A stretch of DNA of 63,062 nucleotides from NCBI RefSeq assembly GCF_000981035.1, contig NZ_LAYJ01000068.1:149025-212086 (forward strand), written 5' to 3'. Source of the DNA: Christensenella hongkongensis. Lineage in GTDB: Bacteria; Bacillota; Clostridia; Christensenellales; Christensenellaceae. Made by a program: the position numbers and the translations under genes. The notes beneath the pieces were generated by a model that was not told the DNA's origin, searched no databases, and saw only the letters and a program-made list of their open reading frames with translations. Positions 17,402-24,545 of this stretch are shown here, piece by piece. Within the stretch, counting starts at the first letter, position 1, and the number at the start of each line of letters is the position of its first letter.

Positions 17402-18648
17402 TCCACGCCGCCTCCCATCTCGGCAAGCTCCGCTTCTTCATACTCACCGTTTTTGAGCGCAACGCCCTCGATGATGCCAAGCTGCATCATGCAGGCAAGC
17501 ATAGAGCTTCCGCCATAGCTTACAAAAGGCATCGTAATACCGGTAAGCGGTATCAGCTTAATTACCCCGCCGATAATGATAAAGCTTTGCAGGGAAAGCA
17601 TAACCGTTGCTCCAAACACCAGCAGTTTATCGAATTTTGTTCGCGCATCCATTGCAATCAGGATACCGCGAATAATAAACACAAGATAAAGCGCGATAAT
17701 ACTGATCGCTACGATGATGCCGAACTCTTCTGCAATCGAGGCGAAAATATAGTCCGTCGTCTTCGCAGGAATGACGTCCGGCATTCCCAGCCCGAGACCG
17801 CTTCCAAGAAGTCCGCCGCTCGCGATTGCAAGAAGCCCCTGCACAATTTGGTAACCTTTCCCATCATAGGTCGCCCATGGATCCTGCCAGACCTCAACGC
17901 GCGTCCTGACATGCGCGAACATTTTATAGGAGAGGAATGCGCCGCCCGCAAATGCAGCCGTCGCCCCAAGCGTAATGCCCACACTCCCAGTCGCCGCGTA
18001 AAACACAATCAGGAAGGTTCCGGAAAAGAGAAGCGCCGCGCCAAGGTCCCTTGAAAGCACAAGGCACCCGACACAGGCAATCGTAAACAGGAAATAGGGC
18101 CACATATCGCGTTTTCTGGTACGGGAGGCAAGGAAATACGCGCTCACGATCAGGAACAGTATTTTTACAAATTCGCTGGGCTGGAACCGGAACGTCCCGA
18201 TATCGATCCAGTTTTTAGCGCCGTTGGTAGCCGTGGCAAAAATAAATGTAATGCCAAGCATCCCCACTGCGAGCGCCATGAAAACATAATTGATTTTCCC
18301 AAAATCACGCGCCTTTTTTATCACCAGCATTGCCACGATCATGCACACGTTGCCAATCAATATCCAGATAAACTGCTTGCTTGCCGTTTCCGGGTTGATC
18401 CGGTACAAAATCACAATGCTGATAATACACAAAAAATCTGCGATCAACAGGGTGAAGCGCTCAAGGTGCTTGAATATCTTGCGCAGGACATTGTACTGTA
18501 TGATGATAAACACTGCAAAAACGCAGCCAAGGATCACCGCCTGCATATCAAACGTTCCGCCCGCAAACGCAAGCAGGAACATACCTGATAACAAAAACAA
18601 TATCATGAACGCGAGCATAATTCCCGCGCCGTATCTTCTAATTATCAT
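17398..18648 (-). CDS. SEDS-family peptidoglycan glycosyltransferase (FtsW/RodA/SpoVE)
   Basis: A 416-residue integral membrane protein with about ten hydrophobic segments. NWIDIGTFRFQPSEFVKI is the SEDS signature, YFLFTIACVGCLVLSRDLGAALL carries the catalytic-loop aspartate, and ITGITMPFVSYGGSSMLACM is the C-terminal motif. It polymerises lipid II glycan chains, normally together with a partner class B PBP, encoded next with a four-base overlap. It also overlaps the FHA gene by eleven bases. Motifs do not separate RodA from FtsW or SpoVE. Confidence 0.92.
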   Translation of the reverse strand: MIIRRYGAGIMLAFMILFLLSGMFLLAFAGGTFDMQAVILGCVFAVFIIIQYNVLRKIFKHLERFTLLIADFLCIISIVILYRINPETASKQFIWILIGNVCMIVAMLVIKKARDFGKINYVFMALAVGMLGITFIFATATNGAKNWIDIGTFRFQPSEFVKILFLIVSAYFLASRTRKRDMWPYFLFTIACVGCLVLSRDLGAALLFSGTFLIVFYAATGSVGITLGATAAFAGGAFLSYKMFAHVRTRVEVWQDPWATYDGKGYQIVQGLLAIASGGLLGSGLGLGMPDVIPAKTTDYIFASIAEEFGIIVAISIIALYLVFIIRGILIAMDARTKFDKLLVFGATVMLSLQSFIIIGGVIKLIPLTGITMPFVSYGGSSMLACMMQLGIIEGVALKNGEYEEAELAEMGGGVE

Positions 18649-19096
18649 TTCCTATCCTCGTCCTCTTGAAATAGATGCGCATTTGCACATCCCCAAACGA
18701 CATTGCGTCGCCGGTCTTGAGCTTGTGCGTGTTGATTGCAAGCCGTCCATTGATTTTGGTAGGCGCTTTGTCAATCGGCTTCAAATAGTAGTCGTCGCCA
18801 TCCTGAAAAATAACCGCGTGCGTTGCAGCGACGGTCCTGTCGGGCAATACAATATCGCAGCTTGCGCCGCTGCCGATTGTATTTTCCGCGCGCAGGCCAA
18901 ACCTGTCGCCAATAAATTCCTCAGGGCCGCCGATGATCTTGGCATAACCGCCGAACTGGCTGATTTCGCTCATAACGAATTTTTTTTGCTGGTATTCCTT
19001 ATACGAAATGTAGATCACGGCAATGAGTATCACAAGCACTGCCGCAATAAACCAATACCGCAATGCGTACGCAACTACCTCATAAGCTGCTTCCAT
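18638..19096 (-). CDS. membrane-anchored FHA-domain protein
   Basis: A 152-residue protein with one N-terminal membrane segment (residues about 15-32) and a cytoplasmic FHA domain (about 65-145). The fold is recognisable in TIGSGASCDIVLPDRTVAATHAVIF and TKINGRLAINTHKLKTGDAMSFG. The phosphothreonine-binding GR..S..H pattern is altered: GSG replaces GR, and ATH replaces the usual SRxH. Phosphopeptide binding may therefore be weak or changed. FHA proteins next to RodA and PbpA are known from actinobacteria, where Ser/Thr kinases control wall growth; no kinase is in this window. Confidence 0.85.
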   Translation of the reverse strand: MEAAYEVVAYALRYWFIAAVLVILIAVIYISYKEYQQKKFVMSEISQFGGYAKIIGGPEEFIGDRFGLRAENTIGSGASCDIVLPDRTVAATHAVIFQDGDDYYLKPIDKAPTKINGRLAINTHKLKTGDAMSFGDVQMRIYFKRTRIGNDN

Positions 19097-19157
19097 AAAA
19101 TTTCTCCTTGTATTTCAGGGTTTTATAACTTTTGAATGTCCATCACGGTATTCGGCG

Positions 19158-19712
19158 CTAAAACTTTCCGGTACTGACCAGCCGGTTACGCAGCGTGCCA
19201 TAATACCAGCCAGCCACCTTGGTAAAAATCCAGTCGTAAAGCAGGAAGATAAACTCTGCCGCAATGAGCAGCGCCCACCACGGAACCTGAAACGGAAATT
19301 GCTCCGTCATCCATCCGCCGGTCTGGAAATAAATCAGTACCGCGCCAATATTGAAGTAAACCAGTTTTGCCACAGTAGCGCTGGCTCCGCGCCGGTCTCC
19401 GTCGATAAAATATTTAAAAATCCCATAGTGCCCAAAGAAGAACAGGTATGGCAGCATACCCGTTTTGACCGGCACCATCAAAAATCCGAGAATCAGAACT
19501 GAAATGACCACTACGATAGCGGGAACAAGCATCCGTTCCATCATAATGCCCATAATAAATACAGACGCCACAAAATAAAGCGTAATCCGCCCCACGGGCA
19601 GGATATTTGCCAGGTATACGAAGAGCAATGTCAACGACGCGAACATGGCGACCATGCCGGGCCTGTTTGTCCTGGTGGTTTTGTTTGCACGTCCCTTGAT
19701 ATATTTTACCAT
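19158..19712 (-). CDS. multi-pass membrane protein of unknown function
   Basis: A 184-residue protein not recognised as a known family. It has a basic N terminus (VKYIKGRANKTTRTNR) followed by about five or six hydrophobic segments, arranged as two close pairs, a short loop with DGDRRGAS, and two late helices. The C terminus is basic (RNRLVSTGKF). It sits 13 bases after the J-domain gene and 61 bases before the FHA gene on the same strand, so it belongs to the SEDS-PBP operon. A scaffold or chaperone-associated membrane protein is possible but not shown. Confidence 0.7.
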   Translation of the reverse strand: MVKYIKGRANKTTRTNRPGMVAMFASLTLLFVYLANILPVGRITLYFVASVFIMGIMMERMLVPAIVVVISVLILGFLMVPVKTGMLPYLFFFGHYGIFKYFIDGDRRGASATVAKLVYFNIGAVLIYFQTGGWMTEQFPFQVPWWALLIAAEFIFLLYDWIFTKVAGWYYGTLRNRLVSTGKF

Positions 19713-19725
19713 AACCTATCCCTTA

Positions 19726-20307
19726 TCAAATACAGCACAGCATCGGCCGGAAGCAAAGGCTGCTGCCAATGCAGCCCACACACAGGCACGTGGTGCAGAT
19801 TCCCATCATGCGCCTGGAACCGTCCGAACCCTCGTTATCTCCAAAGTCCATATACATTCCAGTCGTCTGCGACATCGCGCGCATCGCCTGCTCGTACTCA
19901 TGGTTGGTCGGCTCCATTTGATACGCAATATTAAAATGCTCCGCCGCCCCGTCATACCAACCGCGCCGCATGAGCACGATGCCCATCAAAAAATGCCACT
20001 CTGCCGGGCGTTCTTTCATACGGTTCAGCATTGCCTCTGCCGTCACGAGGTCTCCCCTCTGGATCGACATGCGGATAGACGCGAACTCAGGCGAGTTGGA
20101 ATTGTAGCTGTAATTCCCCTGCTTAATCTTTGTGACCATATCGTAAGCAGCGTTAATCTGCTTGAGCTTTTCGCTTGCCGCAGCCTGCTTTTCCGGATCG
20201 TTTGCGAACCTGTCCGGATGATATTTTTTAACCAGTTTCCGGTATGCGGCTTTGATTTCCGCTTCCGTGGCGTTTTCAGAAACGCCGAGCACCTCATATG
20301 GATTCAT
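19726..20307 (-). CDS. J-domain protein with cysteine-rich C terminus
   Basis: A 193-residue protein. The N-terminal J domain (residues 1-70) has the HPD motif in KYHPDRFANDP, so it can stimulate a DnaK-type chaperone. A helical, TPR-like middle (about 75-145) has GDLVTAEAMLNRM and WYDGAAEHFNIAYQMEP. The last 25 residues are hydrophobic with seven cysteines (ICTTCLCVGCIG and the following LCFRPMLCC), which could bind metal, be acylated or sit at the membrane. It lacks the glycine-rich and zinc domains of DnaJ, so it is a specialised co-chaperone. It lies in the wall-synthesis operon. Confidence 0.85.
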   Translation of the reverse strand: MNPYEVLGVSENATEAEIKAAYRKLVKKYHPDRFANDPEKQAAASEKLKQINAAYDMVTKIKQGNYSYNSNSPEFASIRMSIQRGDLVTAEAMLNRMKERPAEWHFLMGIVLMRRGWYDGAAEHFNIAYQMEPTNHEYEQAMRAMSQTTGMYMDFGDNEGSDGSRRMMGICTTCLCVGCIGSSLCFRPMLCCI

Positions 20308-20334
20308 ATTGTTTCCTTTGGTTGTTCTATTTTT

Positions 20335-21174
20335 TCATTCAACCGGCGCAACCATCCTGCAGCCGTTTTCAAGCACGGCTTCCGTTTGCGTCCGAAGCCC
20401 CAGATAAATAATGTTTTGCAGGATTTCCCTGTTTCGCTTTAATTCAAGCCTTCCAAGCTCCTGCGCAGCCTGCGCCAGCGTATAAAAAAGGCTCGTACGA
20501 ATTTGTTCCTTTGCAGCCCGATCCAGTTTGCCATATTTGTTCAGGTAGACGTTGTAATTGCCGCTCTTTTCATCCTTCTGACAGTCTTCCACCGCATCAA
20601 TGAGATAAACCCATCTGCCAATGCTGTAACCAAGGTCATAAAGAATATGCGACTGCAGCACATCTGCATCCTGAAACACAGTCCCTAAAAGCCGCGCATA
20701 AGAATCCGCAACCGCGTCTGTATTTGCAGACCTTTCCTTTTCAAGCACACAAAGCTCGTCAATCGTTTTGCGCGCCACATCGACCATACCGCGTCTACGG
20801 CACGCAGCCTTATCAAACGCTTTTTTAAACAGCGCCTTCGTAAGGCGCATTCCCTTTTTGCCGTCCCGCAGGTTGTCCTCTATCTGGAAATATGCCATCA
20901 GGATATTAACGTCGGCCGCATACGACGCGGCGGGCGTAATGACTGCGCTGCGCTTTTTGACCGGATGAAACGCGCATTTACACGGCTCCACCGTTCCCTG
21001 TTCTTCGCGCAGTCCGTCGGCAAGCAGATATAAAAAAACGCTGTCATAATTCAGCACTGCGTTCTTTTTATATTCCTGTTTCAGCATTTTGCACAAGCCG
21101 CAGTAGTACGCACGGTACAGCTCGTATTCACGTACTTTGAGCTCGCTCACCTGTGGCACAATATATCCAAACAT
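20335..21174 (-). CDS. DUF5685 family protein
   Basis: A 279-residue, mostly helical protein. I recognise it as the DUF5685 type found in clostridia: N-terminal YRAYYCGLCKMLKQEYK, then CKCAFHPVKKR, and a later helical stretch with LGRWVYLIDAVEDCQKD-like sequence (here IGRWVYLIDAVEDCQKDE). The paired cysteines CGLC and CKCAFH could bind metal. No function is known to me. It is the first gene of a six-gene minus-strand operon with a J-domain protein, a membrane protein, FHA, SEDS and PBP genes, and follows the trpS terminator, so a promoter should lie in 21175-21220. Confidence 0.7.
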   Translation of the reverse strand: MFGYIVPQVSELKVREYELYRAYYCGLCKMLKQEYKKNAVLNYDSVFLYLLADGLREEQGTVEPCKCAFHPVKKRSAVITPAASYAADVNILMAYFQIEDNLRDGKKGMRLTKALFKKAFDKAACRRRGMVDVARKTIDELCVLEKERSANTDAVADSYARLLGTVFQDADVLQSHILYDLGYSIGRWVYLIDAVEDCQKDEKSGNYNVYLNKYGKLDRAAKEQIRTSLFYTLAQAAQELGRLELKRNREILQNIIYLGLRTQTEAVLENGCRMVAPVE

Positions 21175-21220
21175 AGAGTTATTATATCATCAAAGTACGC
21201 CCGTTTCCACTTTTCATAAA

Positions 21221-21258
21221 AAAAATGCGCTGTTTTCCTTGAAGGCAAGCGCATTTTT
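21221..21258 (-). terminator. trpS terminator
   Basis: AAAAATGCGCT (21221-21231) pairs perfectly with AGCGCATTTTT (21248-21258); a CCTT/AAGG mini-stem lies in the loop. Confidence 0.8.
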
Positions 21259-21276
21259 AAGAGTTTGTTCACAATC

Positions 21277-22275
21277 TTACAGTTTTTTTGGCGCAAGGCC
21301 GATTTTTTTCTGTACCTTGGAAAGCGTTTTCCTCGCGGCATAGGCAGCCTTCTGCGCATTCTCCGTCATAACTTTTTCGAGGAAAGCTTTATCCGTACGA
21401 ATCTGCTGATACCTCTTTTGCAGCGGCTCAAGCTCAGAAATGACCGCGTCCGTAACGGTTTGTTTCAAGGTTCCGTAACCCTGTCCTGCAAATTCTTTTT
21501 CACAGTCCGCTATCGATTTCCCTGTAATCGCGGAATAGATGGTGAGCAGGTTGGAAACGCCCGGTTTATCCTCCGAAAAACGAATCTCTCCGTCCGAATC
21601 CGTCACGGCGCGTTTCATCTTGCGCGCGATGACCTCCGGCGCATCGAGCAGCGCGATAAACGCATTTTCATTGTCGTCCGATTTGGACATTTTCTTTTCC
21701 GGCTCCTGCAAGCTCATAATCTTTGCGCCCGCCTTGGGGATATACGGCTCCGGAATCGTAAATACGTCTCCATAAATGTGATTAAAGCGCGCCGCAACAT
21801 CACGCGTGAGCTCCAGATGCTGCTTCTGGTCTACGCCCACCGGCACAAGGTTCGCCTGGTACAGCAAAATATCCGCAGCCATCAGCGCTGGATAGGTAAA
21901 CAACCCTGCATTGATATTATCCCCTGCTTTTGCGCTCTTTTCCTTGAACTGTGTCATGCGCGAAAGCTCGCCCATATACGTAAAGCAGTTCAAAATCCAC
22001 GCAAGCTCCGCGTGCGCGGGGACATGGGACTGCATATACAGTGTATTCTCCTGCGGATCGATACCGGAAGCAATCAGGATAGACATCACGTCGAGCGTGC
22101 GTTTCCTGAGCATTGCCGGATCCTGGCGGACGGTGATCGCATGAAGGTCTACCACGCAATAATAACAGTTATATTCGTCCTGCAGCGCCGCCCAGTTTTT
22201 AACGGCTCCAAGGTAATTGCCAAGCGTCAGGTCGCCTGAAGGCTGTATCCCGCTGAATATAATCTTTTTTTCCAT
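21277..22275 (-). CDS. trpS: tryptophan--tRNA ligase
   Basis: A 332-residue class I aminoacyl-tRNA synthetase that charges tRNA-Trp. The HIGH-like motif is [13 protein letters not shown] (residues 12-24) and KMSKS is at 195-199, with [22 protein letters not shown] between, typical of bacterial TrpRS. The length is normal. It starts three bases after the thrC stop, so thrC and trpS are co-transcribed; threonine synthase with TrpRS is an unusual partnership with no obvious metabolic link. No separate T-box leader is possible in the three-base gap. Confidence 0.97.
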   Translation of the reverse strand: MEKKIIFSGIQPSGDLTLGNYLGAVKNWAALQDEYNCYYCVVDLHAITVRQDPAMLRKRTLDVMSILIASGIDPQENTLYMQSHVPAHAELAWILNCFTYMGELSRMTQFKEKSAKAGDNINAGLFTYPALMAADILLYQANLVPVGVDQKQHLELTRDVAARFNHIYGDVFTIPEPYIPKAGAKIMSLQEPEKKMSKSDDNENAFIALLDAPEVIARKMKRAVTDSDGEIRFSEDKPGVSNLLTIYSAITGKSIADCEKEFAGQGYGTLKQTVTDAVISELEPLQKRYQQIRTDKAFLEKVMTENAQKAAYAARKTLSKVQKKIGLAPKKL

Positions 22276-22278
22276 TGG

Positions 22279-23769
22279 TCAGTCCCCCATTTTATGAATA
22301 AACTCGCTGACTGCGGAAAAAAGCCCTGTTTTCTCCACACACCCGTTGTGAAGCACCGGTTTTTCGCACAGCTCGCTGATCTGTGGCGGAATCGGCGTAC
22401 CCGTAAGTTCTGAAAGCCTCGCCGCCGCTTCAAACGCGTCTGCAACGCTTTCACCCGAAACGCTTTCCAGCACATCCTGCGTGAATTTATATGGATTAGC
22501 CGTGGATACTACCACACAAAGCGTGCCGTCGCCCGTCATTTTGCGATATTTGCCACATACGCACTGCGCAACCGCGGTATGCGGATCGATTAAATAGCCA
22601 TACTGCCGGAACGTATCCCTGATTGCCTGCGCCGTTTCCTGCTCGCTGCAAAAATCCGCATAAAATGTTTCCTTGAGGTTCGTCTGCATCTCAGGGGAAA
22701 TTTCATACTTTCCGTTTGTTTTAAGCGCATCCATCCACGCGCACACCTGCGCTTCGTCCCTTCCCGTCATCTCAAACAAAAGCCTTTCAAGGTTGCTTGA
22801 TATCAGGATATCCATGGATGGGGACATTGTTTTATGGAATGTCCGGTTCGCATCGTATACGCTGTTGTTGAAAAAGTCTGTGAGCACGTTATTGCAGTTG
22901 CTCGCGCAAACCAGCTTTCCAATCGGCAGGCCCATACGTTTTGCATAATAGCCCGCGAGGATATTCCCAAAGTTGCCGGTTGGCACGACAAAATTAATTT
23001 TCTCGCCGCTCTTTATTTTTCCTTCCGCCGCAAGCTTTGCATAAGCGTAAATATAATATGCCACCTGTGGAATCAGCCTTCCGAAATTGATCGAATTTGC
23101 AGACGAGAAGGTGTAACCCGCCTTTTTTAACATGTCTTTCAGTTCCCTGTTCGCGAAGAGCTCCTTTACGCCCGTCTGCGCATCGTCAAAATTGCCTTTG
23201 ACTCCACAGACCTCGACATTGCTCCCTTCCTGCGTTACCATCTGCAGCCTCTGCATATCCGCAACGCCGTCTACCGGATAAAACACTTCGATTGCCGTGC
23301 GTGGAACGTCCTTAAACCCTTCGAGCGCAGCCTTTCCCGTATCGCCCGACGTTGCCGTCAGGATCAGCACATTTTCTTCCTGCTGGTGAATTTCCAAAGC
23401 CTTTCGGATAAGCCTTGGCAACACCTGCAGCGCCATATCCTTAAACGCCAGCGTAGGCCCGTGCGAAAGCTCCATCACATAGCTTGACGCGTCAAGCTCC
23501 CTCAGTGGGACGACAACGCTGTCGTCAAATGTCCCGTAGGCCTGCTGCGTAATTTCCTTCAGGCTATCCTCTGAAATATCAAAAAAATACTGCAATACGC
23601 GCGCAGCAAGGACGTCGTATTCATGCGCGGCGTAGGCTTCCATTTCATTTAAATCGATCTGCGGGAATTCCTGCGGGACAAACAGCCCTCCATCCGCCGC
23701 GATTCCCTGCAGTACCGCCTGTGTCGCGGGAATGGCATTCATTTTTCCACGCGTGCTCAAAACCTGCAT
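22279..23769 (-). CDS. thrC: threonine synthase
   Basis: A 496-residue PLP enzyme that converts O-phosphohomoserine to threonine. The longer, yeast/E. coli-type form is indicated by the N terminus LSTRGKMNAIPATQAVLQGIAADGGLFVP. The PLP lysine is in HGPTLAFKDMALQVLPRLI and the phosphate-binding loop in VPTGNFGNILAGYYAKRMG. Start 23769 is chosen because AAGGAG lies nine bases upstream and the N terminus fits the family; the longer frame from 23826 runs through the structured leader. It is followed directly by trpS. Confidence 0.95.
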   Translation of the reverse strand: MQVLSTRGKMNAIPATQAVLQGIAADGGLFVPQEFPQIDLNEMEAYAAHEYDVLAARVLQYFFDISEDSLKEITQQAYGTFDDSVVVPLRELDASSYVMELSHGPTLAFKDMALQVLPRLIRKALEIHQQEENVLILTATSGDTGKAALEGFKDVPRTAIEVFYPVDGVADMQRLQMVTQEGSNVEVCGVKGNFDDAQTGVKELFANRELKDMLKKAGYTFSSANSINFGRLIPQVAYYIYAYAKLAAEGKIKSGEKINFVVPTGNFGNILAGYYAKRMGLPIGKLVCASNCNNVLTDFFNNSVYDANRTFHKTMSPSMDILISSNLERLLFEMTGRDEAQVCAWMDALKTNGKYEISPEMQTNLKETFYADFCSEQETAQAIRDTFRQYGYLIDPHTAVAQCVCGKYRKMTGDGTLCVVVSTANPYKFTQDVLESVSGESVADAFEAAARLSELTGTPIPPQISELCEKPVLHNGCVEKTGLFSAVSEFIHKMGD

Positions 23770-23802
23770 AGCTTTTATCTCCTTCACTAATAAACGCGAA
23801 AA

Positions 23803-23926
23803 GCGGACAGATCCAAACCCGCACAAACCTTCGCCACTTTTTTCTCCTGCAAAACCATAAGAAAACCGCAGCCCTCGTGCCCCATCCGGTGCTGTCCGCC
23901 TTAAGCCGGAACACTGACCGGCTTAA
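23803..23926 (-). promoter_or_regulatory. structured 5' leader of thrC-trpS
   Basis: In transcript order, a hairpin with a perfect 9-bp stem (23926-23918 with 23909-23901, TTAAGCCGG/CCGGCTTAA, 8-base loop) is followed one base later by GCGGACAG (23899-23892), which is complementary to CTGTCCGC (23810-23803) 81 bases on. The second strand is followed by TTTT. An alternative stem GCGG/CCGC just before the same TTTT would compete. This looks like a folded regulatory leader; I see no T-box AGGGTGGNACCGCG element and recognise no known riboswitch. Confidence 0.45.
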
Positions 23927-24009
23927 CGCAAATTTCTCTATTTCATCTTATGCGGCGCGCCCGCCCGTGGCCTTTTGCCTCCTGTGGCGCGTCATATAAA
24001 AAACGACGT

Positions 24010-24420
24010 TCAGATGATACGCTCTTTTAAGAAATCAGGAGCCTTCTCCGGATCGTCGCTGATGATGATCACTGCTTTAAAATCATTTTTTTCGGAAAGC
24101 GCGTCGATTTTGTCCATCAGTTCTTTAATCTCCGCAACATCCATTTTTACTATTTTCAGAAAAGCGTCAATGTATACCGCTTCAATATCATAATTCTGCG
24201 ACACCATACCGCACAGCATACCATAAAGTGCGTCGCCGGATTCAATTCCATAATCCTTGACGTCTACAAACCGTGCCTGATGCGCTACGTCGTACATATA
24301 CCGTTTGTCATCATCGATAAAAACGACGTCCCCTTTTGTAGAATTCAGTTCCGCATTTGCAAGATCGATCAGTCTTTTTGTCTTCCCGCTGCCTTTTTTC
24401 GCATAGATTAGTTGTATCAT
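24010..24420 (-). CDS. small P-loop NTP-binding protein, function unknown
   Basis: A 136-residue protein beginning MIQLIYAKKGSGKTKRL, a clear Walker A motif (KGSGKT). A possible Walker B is VVFIDDD near residue 33, and a second strand AVIIISDDPE lies near the C terminus. It is too small for an AAA+ or RecA ATPase and resembles a minimal P-loop fold. Database entries of this type are sometimes labelled PilT-like, but no secretion motifs are visible. AGGAGG lies close upstream of the ATG at 24420. It precedes thrC with a 240-base gap and may be monocistronic. Confidence 0.7.
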   Translation of the reverse strand: MIQLIYAKKGSGKTKRLIDLANAELNSTKGDVVFIDDDKRYMYDVAHQARFVDVKDYGIESGDALYGMLCGMVSQNYDIEAVYIDAFLKIVKMDVAEIKELMDKIDALSEKNDFKAVIIISDDPEKAPDFLKERII

Positions 24421-24519
24421 GATAAAGACCTCCTTGATTTTTGATATCTTGTAGTTAAAACCATTATAATATATCCGTTCTGTTTTATCTACCTAAAAAT
24501 TATTTTTTCCGGAAAGAAA

Positions 24520-24542
24520 AAAGGCGGAACAATTCCGCCTTT
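24520..24542 (-). terminator. gpmI terminator
   Basis: AAAGGCGGAA and TTCCGCCTTT form a perfect 10-bp stem with a three-base loop, followed on the minus strand by TTTTCTTT. Confidence 0.85.
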
Positions 24543-24545
24543 CCA

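Noticed and set aside
23789-23863. Leader peptide of about 23 codons in the thrC leader
   Set aside because: It ends just before the ribosome-binding site but is not rich in threonine or isoleucine codons and lacks its own ribosome-binding site.
23770-24009. T-box riboswitch before thrC
   Set aside because: No AGGGTGGNACCGCG antiterminator or specifier arrangement is visible.
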